A stretch of 64,000 nucleotides of DNA from an uncultured Christensenella sp. (lineage in GTDB: Bacteria > Bacillota > Clostridia > Christensenellales > Borkfalkiaceae), in the NCBI GenBank assembly GCA_910587015.1, contig CAJUME010000008.1:1-64000 (forward strand), in the 5' to 3' direction. Under the pieces are notes generated by a model. The model ran no database searches, had not been told where the DNA came from, and worked only from the letters and a program-made list of their open reading frames with translations. The translations under genes were made by a program, and so were the position numbers. Shown one piece after another: positions 57,387 to 64,000 of this stretch (positions are counted from its first letter, which is position 1; each line of letters starts with the position of its first letter).

Positions 57387-59090
57387 TTAATTTTTAATAT
57401 TTTCAAAAACGACTGCTCCGTCGTTTAAAATTTTTCCGTCCTCAAAATTCAGCGCAAACACTATATTTCCGTCAACGCCTGATTTTTTTGCCGCGCCAGT
57501 AGTATTGAAGTACGCCGCAACACTTCCGCCGTCCGTCTGCCTCACTATTTTCAGCATTCCGTTTTCCGCCGTAATCTCCGCCCGCGCGCCCTTAAAGCGG
57601 CATCTGCCCTTTATGCCGATAACCGCCCTGAATTTTTCCGCATACTCCTCGGTCCGGTTGCGGAATTCCCAGTCAAACGGCTGTCTGCAATCGGGGTCGC
57701 CGCCCCCGTCAAGCGGTATTTCCGTGCCGTAAAACACGCACGGCATATTCGGGAACATCACCGCCGCGCACAGCGCGCACAGCAGTCTGTCCTTATTCCC
57801 GCCCGCAAGCCGCAAAAACCTCGGCGTGTCGTGGTTATCGAGAAAGCTCAAGCTGTTCGCATTCGCAATCTCGGTATTCGCCATCAAAATCGCGTTCATG
57901 CGGTCAGCCGCAGTCCGCGCATTCACCGTACCCCGCGCAAAGTAATCAACAAGCAGCTTTTGCAGCTTGTAATTCATCACCCCGTCCAGCTGGTCGCCCC
58001 TAAGCCAGTGCTCGTTGTCGTGCCAAATCTCGCCCAGAATAAGCGCCTCGGGATATTTTTCCTTAACCCCGCGCCTCAGCTGCCGCCACATCTCGTGTGA
58101 AATCTCGTCCGCAACGTCCAGACGCAGTCCGTCAAACCCGATTTTTAAATATTCCAGCGCAATGTCAGTCAGATACCGCCTCACCTCGGCATTGCCCGTA
58201 TTCCACTTCGGCATATATGTGCAGTCCGCAAAGCATGCGTAATTGCATTTCTCCGCCGACGGCCGCTCGCCGTCAATCAAAAACCAGTCGTAATACCTCG
58301 ACTGCCTTCCCTTTTCTTCAACGTCCTTAAAAAATTCGTGACTGCAATCGCAATGGTTAAAAACGCAGTCCACAACCACCCTTACGCCGTGCCCGTGCGC
58401 AGTCTTCAACAGTTTTGCAAGCCTTTCGCCGTCCCCGAACTGCGGGTCAACCGTAAGATAGTCCCGCACGTTATACTTGTGGTTGGACGCGGAAAGAAAA
58501 ATCGGCGTCAAATACAGCGCGTTAAAGCCAAGCCTTTTCAGATACGGAATTTTTTGCGCAATTCCGTCCAAATCCCCGCCCGTAAAGGAATATCTGTCAA
58601 TTTTCCCGTCCCAGGCAGTGTTTATATACGCGTCGTCCTTTTCAAAGTCCCCGCGCGCAAATCTGTCCACAAAAATCTGATAGAACACCGCGCCGTCCGC
58701 CCATTCCACAGCCCGCGGAACGTCGCACATATTGATAAAGGGAAACTGAAAAAACGTATAATACGCAAGGTCGAAGCGGTATTCCTCCGCAAGCCCGTCC
58801 TCGGAAAAGTAATACGTTCCGCCCTTCTGCGTAAGCCTGAAAATATATGCAAACCTCGCGTCCGGCAAGGTTATTTCCGTGCGGTAATAAGCATAAAGCC
58901 CGTCCGTTGCGCACCGCTCCATCGCCTTTGTTTGCCGCCGCTTGGTAAAGTCGTATTTGTTGTTGTAAAGAATTTCCACTTCGTCAAAGCGGTCGCCCTT
59001 TGCAGTCCTCAGCACCACAGCAAGCGTATCCGCCGCCACAGCGTACGCATAACAGCTCTCGGGTCTGTGGAATATCGCGTATCTGTTCAT
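57387..59090 (-). CDS. Cytoplasmic GH13 glucan hydrolase (neopullulanase/cyclomaltodextrinase-like)
   Basis: A 567-residue GH13 enzyme without signal peptide, so it acts on imported dextrins. An N-terminal sandwich domain (residues ~1-125) precedes the barrel, as in neopullulanase and cyclomaltodextrinase. Catalytic signatures: DCVFNHCDCSHEFF, GLRLDVADEIS (nucleophile Asp), LILGEIWHDNEHWL (acid Glu) and LSFLDNHDTPRFLR (third Asp). The VFYQIFVDRFARGD segment opens the barrel. It begins seven bases after the LacI-type regulator stop and ends 22 bases before malE. Bond specificity cannot be read from motifs alone. Confidence 0.92.
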   Translation of the reverse strand: MNRYAIFHRPESCYAYAVAADTLAVVLRTAKGDRFDEVEILYNNKYDFTKRRQTKAMERCATDGLYAYYRTEITLPDARFAYIFRLTQKGGTYYFSEDGLAEEYRFDLAYYTFFQFPFINMCDVPRAVEWADGAVFYQIFVDRFARGDFEKDDAYINTAWDGKIDRYSFTGGDLDGIAQKIPYLKRLGFNALYLTPIFLSASNHKYNVRDYLTVDPQFGDGERLAKLLKTAHGHGVRVVVDCVFNHCDCSHEFFKDVEEKGRQSRYYDWFLIDGERPSAEKCNYACFADCTYMPKWNTGNAEVRRYLTDIALEYLKIGFDGLRLDVADEISHEMWRQLRRGVKEKYPEALILGEIWHDNEHWLRGDQLDGVMNYKLQKLLVDYFARGTVNARTAADRMNAILMANTEIANANSLSFLDNHDTPRFLRLAGGNKDRLLCALCAAVMFPNMPCVFYGTEIPLDGGGDPDCRQPFDWEFRNRTEEYAEKFRAVIGIKGRCRFKGARAEITAENGMLKIVRQTDGGSVAAYFNTTGAAKKSGVDGNIVFALNFEDGKILNDGAVVFENIKN

Positions 59091-59096
59091 AGCGCC

Positions 59097-59894
59097 CTAC
59101 TTAACCCGCACCGTATGCACGGTGCCCTGTACACGTTCCGTTGCCTTGTTGAAGCAATCGAGTATCGCGTCCAGCCTTGACTGCGTGTTTGCGGGCACAT
59201 ACAGCATCTCTGCCTCGCCTAAGCCGTAAACGTCCTTCAAAGAGGAATGCACCGTCACGATATTCCCCTTCGGCAGTCCGCTCAAATCGTTGCCGTCCAC
59301 AAAAACAATGTTCTTCGCCAGCTCTTTAATCTCGTTTTTAAGGGTGGCGTTGTACATATCCACCAGCACAAGGGTAAAATTATCTTTGCCGAACCTCTTT
59401 TCCCCCTCGCCCAGAACGTATCCGAAGTCCTGATAAATCTGAAAGAACAGCTCGTCGTTGATTTTTGCGTCCACCGAAATAAGAGGAACGAAATTCTCCT
59501 GCGCAAATCGGCGGAACTTCTCCTCCTCCATGCCCACGCATAAAATTGCGTCCGCCATATCCGCGCGGGTATTTTCGGAAGAGGTCTGAATTATAGGGCT
59601 GTAGCCAAGCCTTTCAAAGGTCTTGCAAAAAAGCCTTAAAAAATCGTAGCTTTCCGCCTTTTGCAGTATAGAGCCGTGCTTTTCCGTCAAAATAATCACG
59701 TTTCTGCTCTTGCTCAGCGCAAACGACTGCGCCAGCCGCGAGGGCTGATAATTGTAAAGATTGACTATCTGCAAAACCTTGCGTTTGGTGTCGGGCGTAT
59801 ATCTGTCCTCGTGTATTCCGTTGACTATATAAGAAACCGTCGCAACGGACACCTCCGCAAGCCTCGCCACGTCCTTTATCGTAATTCTTTCCAT
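59097..59894 (-). CDS. LacI-family regulator of the maltodextrin genes (short form)
   Basis: A 265-residue LacI-type repressor. The DNA-binding domain is ITIKDVARLAEVSVATVSYI (residues 3-22), with the hinge region ending YNYQPSRLAQSFAL. The ligand-binding part is shorter than the normal ~280 residues of the family and less conserved, although it keeps the alternating strand pattern (VIILTEKHG, FVPLISVDAK, LVLVDMYN). Start: ATG 59894 gives the family N-terminus; an upstream ATG (59921) is less likely. No clear operator was found for it. Position suggests control of the dextrin genes. Confidence 0.88.
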   Translation of the reverse strand: MERITIKDVARLAEVSVATVSYIVNGIHEDRYTPDTKRKVLQIVNLYNYQPSRLAQSFALSKSRNVIILTEKHGSILQKAESYDFLRLFCKTFERLGYSPIIQTSSENTRADMADAILCVGMEEEKFRRFAQENFVPLISVDAKINDELFFQIYQDFGYVLGEGEKRFGKDNFTLVLVDMYNATLKNEIKELAKNIVFVDGNDLSGLPKGNIVTVHSSLKDVYGLGEAEMLYVPANTQSRLDAILDCFNKATERVQGTVHTVRVK

Positions 59895-59933
59895 GTGCAA
59901 AATTAATCCGTAAAAGGTCAAACAAGCTTCGGC

Positions 59934-59971
59934 CCGCCCCGCCCTGCGCTAACCCGCGCAAGGCGGGGCGG
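59934..59971 (-). terminator. GC-rich hairpin between the LacI gene and the secreted protein gene
   Basis: Arms CCGCCCCGCC (59934-59943) and GGCGGGGCGG (59962-59971) plus an inner GCGC/GCGC pair. There is no clear T run on either strand, so termination efficiency is uncertain. Confidence 0.5.
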
Positions 59972-59991
59972 CCTCCGCCGCAAAATTTCTT

Positions 59992-60903
59992 TTAGTCCAT
60001 AGGCTCCATATAAACAGCCATATTCGCGCCCGAGGACATAAATTTGATATAAATTCTGAAATGCCTCTTCTTCTGCGACTTTCTGTAAGTCAGGCTCGGC
60101 ACGCCCGCCAGCGAGGAGGTCAGATACGTTGCCGTAACGTTACTGCCGTCGCCGCTGCTTTCAAGCGTAATCTTCCGCCCGCTCACGTCAAGCGGAGCCG
60201 CCTGCACCTCGTCGCTGCCGCCAAGTCCCGCCGAATATACGGTAATCACATCGCCGGGGCAAAGCTCAAACCACCCGTTATAAAGCTGAACGGGTCTGTC
60301 ATAGCCAAGCGTGTCCGCATTACCCACGTCAGTACCGCTTACGCGCAGCATAAGGGTTTCTTCCTCGCCCGTCGCCGCCCGCTTTACAGACATATAATAC
60401 TTAGGCAAAACGGTCGTATCGCCGTCCGGCATAACGGGGTCTCTGCGCTGCGACAAATCCGCGCGCCAGTCCGCGTATAAATAGGTCGCCTCGGTCGTCT
60501 CGGGCACCTTGTCAAAGTAGGTTACAGTTGCGTCTACAATCGTCCACCAGCCGTTGAATTTATAGGGCGCGCCGTCCTTGTCAACCCTTTCGCTCGTCGG
60601 CACGGGCAACGCCTCGCCCGCCGCAAGCGTGCAAATATACGCGTTATCGGTATAAATTTCCCCGCACTGCTCGGGCGTCAGCTTCTCCGCGCCCGCCGTT
60701 ATAACGTTCTCCGTTTTCGCGCCGTCCACGGTATAGGTACCGGGCACCAGATAAACGTTGCCCGCCGCCGTCACGGCCGACTCCCGCGTTTCTTCCGTCT
60801 GCAAGGGCGTATGCGGCCCGTTTGCCGCAGCTGTTGCGCTCAACGCGCCCGCACCGCCAAACGCAAGCAAGCCGGTAAGAGTTAAAGCCAAAATTCTTTT
60901 CAT
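59992..60903 (-). CDS. Secreted accessory protein of the starch locus, unknown function
   Basis: A 303-residue exported protein (signal peptide MKRILALTLTGLLAFGG, cleavage near ATAAA). It contains a small InlB-type repeat (KFNGWWTIVDATVTYFD, then ATYLYADWRAD, residues ~115-150). The C-terminal half is strand-rich with two propeller- or carbohydrate-module-like sheets (LMLRVSGTDVGNADTLGYD, FRIYIKFMSSGANMAVYME). I do not recognise a catalytic motif. It lies 12 bases after the secreted amylase gene, so it is very likely made with it, perhaps as a surface glucan-binding protein. Confidence 0.72.
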   Translation of the reverse strand: MKRILALTLTGLLAFGGAGALSATAAANGPHTPLQTEETRESAVTAAGNVYLVPGTYTVDGAKTENVITAGAEKLTPEQCGEIYTDNAYICTLAAGEALPVPTSERVDKDGAPYKFNGWWTIVDATVTYFDKVPETTEATYLYADWRADLSQRRDPVMPDGDTTVLPKYYMSVKRAATGEEETLMLRVSGTDVGNADTLGYDRPVQLYNGWFELCPGDVITVYSAGLGGSDEVQAAPLDVSGRKITLESSGDGSNVTATYLTSSLAGVPSLTYRKSQKKRHFRIYIKFMSSGANMAVYMEPMD

Positions 60904-60915
60904 TTCAGTTCTCCC

Positions 60916-63531
60916 TTATTTCACCTTATAAATCTGAACGGACATCGCGGGCACCGCGCCTGCGCTCAAGCCGCTTCCGTACAAAAGCTCAGCTCCCGCG
61001 GGCAAAGCATATTCTGCCGCCGCCGCGCGGCTTGTCGCGTTCACGAATACAAGCACCTCGCTGTCTGTGTCCGCAACCGAATAGCATATAACCGGTCCTT
61101 CAACGGTATGAGAAGTCAGCTTACCCCTTGCAAGCACGGGATTTTCACGGCGAACGCTTATCAAAGCCTTGTAAAGGCTGTAAATGGAGTTCGCGTCCGC
61201 GCTCTGCTCCGCGACGCCGTCAAGCTGTTCGTTAAGCGCGTCCCACGTCATCATATAGTTGTTAAAGCCCATCGGGTAATAGCAGTTAAAGCTGCTGCCG
61301 CCGCGTTCTTTCGACCATTTCATAGGCTGACGGTACCATCTGTCCTCGTGTCCGGTGCCATCGCCCTCGGGGTTATCCCTCTTGGTTCCGAACATACCCA
61401 GCTCATCGCCGTTGTAAATCCATGTAATACCGGGCACGGTAAGGCACAGCCCGCCCCAAAGCTTGGCAAGGTTTTCCGATAAATTCCACGCCGCACCGCC
61501 GAATTCCGCCGTCAAAGGCACTCCCGCGTCCGCGCCGTACAATCTGTCGCGGGCGCGCTGAACGTCATGGTTGGACGTAAACACGCCGTCTATATAGTCC
61601 TTGCGGTACTGCGAGAAGCTGAACTGCGCGGAATCGTACTGATTAAGCAGCTTCGGCGCAGACGTCGTCTTTCCCCTCGCAATTTCCGTTAAGCTGGTCG
61701 TTGAGTCGTAATACCAGTTGAAGTTGAACTGCGAATCCATTCCGCCGTACAAGCCTGCAAGATAAGCGGGGTCGCCGTTGAAGTTCTCGCCCAAAAGCAA
61801 CGCGTTGGGATAGCTTGCTTTAAGCTTTGCGTTGAACTCCATAAAGAAATGCGCGTCCTTATTCATATCGAAGGAATAAGCCCCGTCGTTAATCACCCAG
61901 TCGGAATGGTCGCGGCTCTCGTTCGCCATATAAATGTGCTTTACCGCGTCAAGACGGAAGCCGTCTAAACCAAAGCTCATCCAGTACAGCGCAACCTCCA
62001 GAATCGCGTCGCGGGTCGCCTGATAGTCAAAGTTCAGCTCGGGCATGGAAGAGCCGAAGCTCGAATAATAGTAATACCCGTTTGCATCCTTAAACCACTG
62101 CGCCTTTGCCACGGGGTCGGTGATAGCCTGCACATATTCCTCGTTCTGCCAGGTGTAAAAATTTCTGTAATCGATTTCCTTTTTCGTTCCGTCGGGCAGC
62201 TCCACGGTTTCCTTTACAAGGTTCTGCGATTTTATAAACCACGGGTTGGAAGGCGATGTATGGTTAAGCACAAAATCAAGCAAAACCTTCATTCCCCTCT
62301 GGTGCGCCTTTGCCAGAAGCTCTCTGTAATCGGCAAGCGTGCCAAACCTCGGGTCAACCGAAAAGTAGTCCATTATGTCATAGCCGTGGTAAGAGTTAGA
62401 CGTCTGGAAGGGCGTCAGCCAAAGCGTATCCACGCCCAAGCCGTCAAGGTAATCAAGCTTGTTGATAATACCCCTCAAATCCCCCATTCCGTCCCCGTTG
62501 CCGTCCGCAAACGAGGCAATGAAAATCTGGTATCCCACGCTGTTTTCCTCCCAGCCCTCCGCAACGGCTTGCTGAGGATAAACCTTGTTGTTGCCCTTGT
62601 TGGATATAACGTCGTATTTTGTGGTTGCCGAGCCGGGCTCAAGTCCCTCATACGGGTCGTTAACGGTCGCGTCCGCAAATTTCGGCGTGCCGCTGCCAAC
62701 CTCGCCCTGACGTACAAACCAGTGATAGTCGCCCTTTTCTCTCTCCGCCTTTGCAAGCTCGATATAAACGTCGCCGCCGTCGTTCACCCAGAAGCCCGTG
62801 CCGTTTATGCGGCTGTCCTGCGAGTACAGCTGAATGCCAAGCCGCAAGGCCTCTTTAAAGCTAATTTCAAGCCCCTTGTTGTTCAGCGTCGCCTCGTTCC
62901 AGCCCGCATCGTTATAGGTTGCGGTAAGGTCAACGTCGTACACCGCGCCGGACTCGTCTATTTTCATGGGATAGAAAGCCCTTCCCTCGCCGCTGGTGGG
63001 GAAGTACTCCCAAGCCCAAAGCCCCCAGTCGCCGTATACCGCAGAATCAATCTGCGTGGAATAATCGGGAGCCAGCGCGCTGTTCACTGTGCCCTGCTCC
63101 GCCGCAGAGTGCGCGCCTCTCAAATAGTGGATATACAAATGGTCCTTCTGACCCCATGTAAGATTTTTTTCGTAATTTATCGCAATTTCACTGCTTACTT
63201 CCGTTTTCCACTCCGCTTTAAGCGTCAAGTCGGACTTAACGGTATCAACAGCAAAATCCCACTTCGCCGCGCCGTTATACCAGCCTATAAGCGTGTGTCC
63301 GTCCCATGCCGCAAGCGTGGGCTGAACGACGTTGCCGTCCTTTTTCACCTTCTGGCTTTCGGGTGCGGAAATACCCGCCGCCTCCGCCTCGCTGCCCACA
63401 ACAAAGCTTACGGTGTATTCGCCCGTATCCTTCGGCTTCTTTTTGCACGCGGGCGCGGCAATGCCGATAAGCATAACAAGCGCAACCAGAATGCAAAGCA
63501 GGCTCCTTTTGCTCTTAAATATCTCCCTCAT
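60916..63531 (-). CDS. Secreted GH13 amylase/pullulanase-type lipoprotein with starch-binding module
   Basis: An 871-residue exported enzyme. The signal ends in a possible lipobox, APAC (Cys29), which is not ideal. Next an InlB-type repeat (TLIGWYNGAAKWDFAVDTVK), then a pullulanase-associated carbohydrate-binding module (CBM41-like; LYIHYLRGAHSAAEQG, YGDWGLWAWEYFP), then the GH13 barrel. Catalytic signatures: LDFVLNHTSPSNPWF, GLDGFRLDAVKHIYM (nucleophile), ALLLGENFNGD (acid Glu) and GVFTSNHDVQRARD. The C-terminal sandwich domain is short. It breaks starch outside the cell; released dextrins would enter through MalEFGK. Confidence 0.9.
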   Translation of the reverse strand: MREIFKSKRSLLCILVALVMLIGIAAPACKKKPKDTGEYTVSFVVGSEAEAAGISAPESQKVKKDGNVVQPTLAAWDGHTLIGWYNGAAKWDFAVDTVKSDLTLKAEWKTEVSSEIAINYEKNLTWGQKDHLYIHYLRGAHSAAEQGTVNSALAPDYSTQIDSAVYGDWGLWAWEYFPTSGEGRAFYPMKIDESGAVYDVDLTATYNDAGWNEATLNNKGLEISFKEALRLGIQLYSQDSRINGTGFWVNDGGDVYIELAKAEREKGDYHWFVRQGEVGSGTPKFADATVNDPYEGLEPGSATTKYDVISNKGNNKVYPQQAVAEGWEENSVGYQIFIASFADGNGDGMGDLRGIINKLDYLDGLGVDTLWLTPFQTSNSYHGYDIMDYFSVDPRFGTLADYRELLAKAHQRGMKVLLDFVLNHTSPSNPWFIKSQNLVKETVELPDGTKKEIDYRNFYTWQNEEYVQAITDPVAKAQWFKDANGYYYYSSFGSSMPELNFDYQATRDAILEVALYWMSFGLDGFRLDAVKHIYMANESRDHSDWVINDGAYSFDMNKDAHFFMEFNAKLKASYPNALLLGENFNGDPAYLAGLYGGMDSQFNFNWYYDSTTSLTEIARGKTTSAPKLLNQYDSAQFSFSQYRKDYIDGVFTSNHDVQRARDRLYGADAGVPLTAEFGGAAWNLSENLAKLWGGLCLTVPGITWIYNGDELGMFGTKRDNPEGDGTGHEDRWYRQPMKWSKERGGSSFNCYYPMGFNNYMMTWDALNEQLDGVAEQSADANSIYSLYKALISVRRENPVLARGKLTSHTVEGPVICYSVADTDSEVLVFVNATSRAAAAEYALPAGAELLYGSGLSAGAVPAMSVQIYKVK

Positions 63532-63660
63532 AACATCCTCTTTTAATTAACCGTTTAACTTAAAAACTACTTCGGACTTTTTGCAAAGCCCGAAAAATGT
63601 TTACTTCACCCAAGGCTGTGCGCTTCGGCATAGCCTTGGGCTCGGTTTCAGCTATAAAGT

Positions 63661-64000
63661 TCAGACCTCGGGCTCTGTCGTCTCGGGGGTTTCGGGAACA
63701 GTCACGTCGGGCGTCTCGGGCACTTCGGGCTTGGGCTGAGGTGCAGGCTCGGGCTCGGGTTCGGGAGTTACCTCACCGGGCGCAGTCAGCGAGAAGGTGT
63801 AGTCAAGCTGATTATATTTTGCCGCATCGGGCTTAAGCGTAAAGGTGTAATATCCCGTAACGCCAACGCCGATATTCGATGATGATGTCCATTCAAGCTG
63901 ATAGGTCGTTTCCGTCGTAGCCGTACCCTTAGTGCCTATCTTTGTACGGGGCAGCGCGCTCTCCGCAATTTCCACGTTCCATGCCATTCCCGCCATTGCA
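63661..64000 (-). CDS. C-terminal end of a secreted, strand-rich protein (5' part beyond window)
   Basis: Only ~113 codons are visible. The end region contains strand-rich sequence (WNVEIAESALPRTKIGTKG, YYTFTLKPDAAKYNQ) consistent with a carbohydrate-binding or SusE/SusF-like module. A Pro/Glu/Thr-rich tail follows (EPEPEPAPQPKPEVPETP) and the protein then stops without an anchor or sorting signal. It lies just upstream of the secreted amylase gene on the same strand, with a hairpin (near 63619-63648) in the 130-base gap. It belongs with the starch locus; family not assigned. Confidence 0.65.
   Translation of the reverse strand, partial: AMAGMAWNVEIAESALPRTKIGTKGTATTETTYQLEWTSSSNIGVGVTGYYTFTLKPDAAKYNQLDYTFSLTAPGEVTPEPEPEPAPQPKPEVPETPDVTVPETPETTEPEV

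Noticed and set aside
62260..63546. A 428-codon open frame on the plus strand
   Set aside because: Antisense to the GH13 lipoprotein gene, which carries all catalytic motifs; the shadow has no recognisable domain.
1..64000. CRISPR array
   Set aside because: No regularly spaced repeat-spacer series was seen; the only short tandem repeats are those after tRNA-Gln and the three GCGGCAGT words near 23.9 kb.

Overview
The window looks like the chromosome of an anaerobic, gut-type Clostridia (Bacillota), plausibly an uncultured Christensenellales-like lineage. The evidence is the tig-clpP-clpX order, a complete Rnf complex, many lipoproteins with Gram-positive style signal peptides, a BspA-like leucine-rich-repeat lipoprotein and a Firmicutes-type starch/maltodextrin cluster. 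Base composition is close to balanced by eye. The lineage assignment is inference; no rRNA gene is present to confirm it.

Layout. 1-9 kb: protein quality control on the minus strand (clpX partial, clpP, tig), then rqcH-type NFACT, three small membrane proteins, a membrane-anchored surface protein and an M18 aminopeptidase. 9-18 kb: an Rnf electron-transport operon (Gx-type membrane protein, then rnfCDGEAB) facing a minus-strand NusG-domain-II protein, the flavin transferase ApbE and a lipoprotein with a textbook flavinylation motif. Together these form an extracytosolic flavin electron-transfer module. 18-35 kb: housekeeping and small regulators (a MacB-like ABC fusion, gltX, XRE regulators, DegV, phosphatase, LOG, pyridoxamine kinase, flavin reductase-like protein, tmRNA, 1-phosphofructokinase, PPTase, MTA/SAH nucleosidase, uracil-DNA glycosylase, phosphoglycerate mutase-like, RluA, methyltransferase).

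35-44 kb: a compact minus-strand cassette of virion head genes (terminase large subunit, small protein, portal, scaffold, HK97-type capsid, adaptor, propeller-like neck protein, small protein). No tail, lysis, integrase or replication gene is present, and two bacterial surface-protein genes are interleaved with or adjacent to it. This is the most unusual part of the window. 44-48.5 kb: a surface protein, a small operator-controlled XRE/unknown pair bracketed by duplicated terminators, and an LRR lipoprotein. 48.6-49.4 kb: six tRNA genes behind a consensus promoter. 49.5-64 kb: a starch/maltodextrin locus (secreted GH13 lipoprotein with a starch-binding module, accessory secreted proteins, LacI regulator, cytoplasmic GH13, malE/F/G, an enlarged MalK and glycogen phosphorylase). 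It would take starch to glucose-1-phosphate.

Cross-cutting signals. Many genes have a clear -10 box only 6-9 bases before the start codon and no Shine-Dalgarno sequence, which suggests leaderless mRNAs. A ~180-bp structured intergenic element occurs twice in inverted orientation (clpX-clpP gap and just upstream of rnfC), with a compensatory base pair. All functions are read from sequence by eye; no database search was run.
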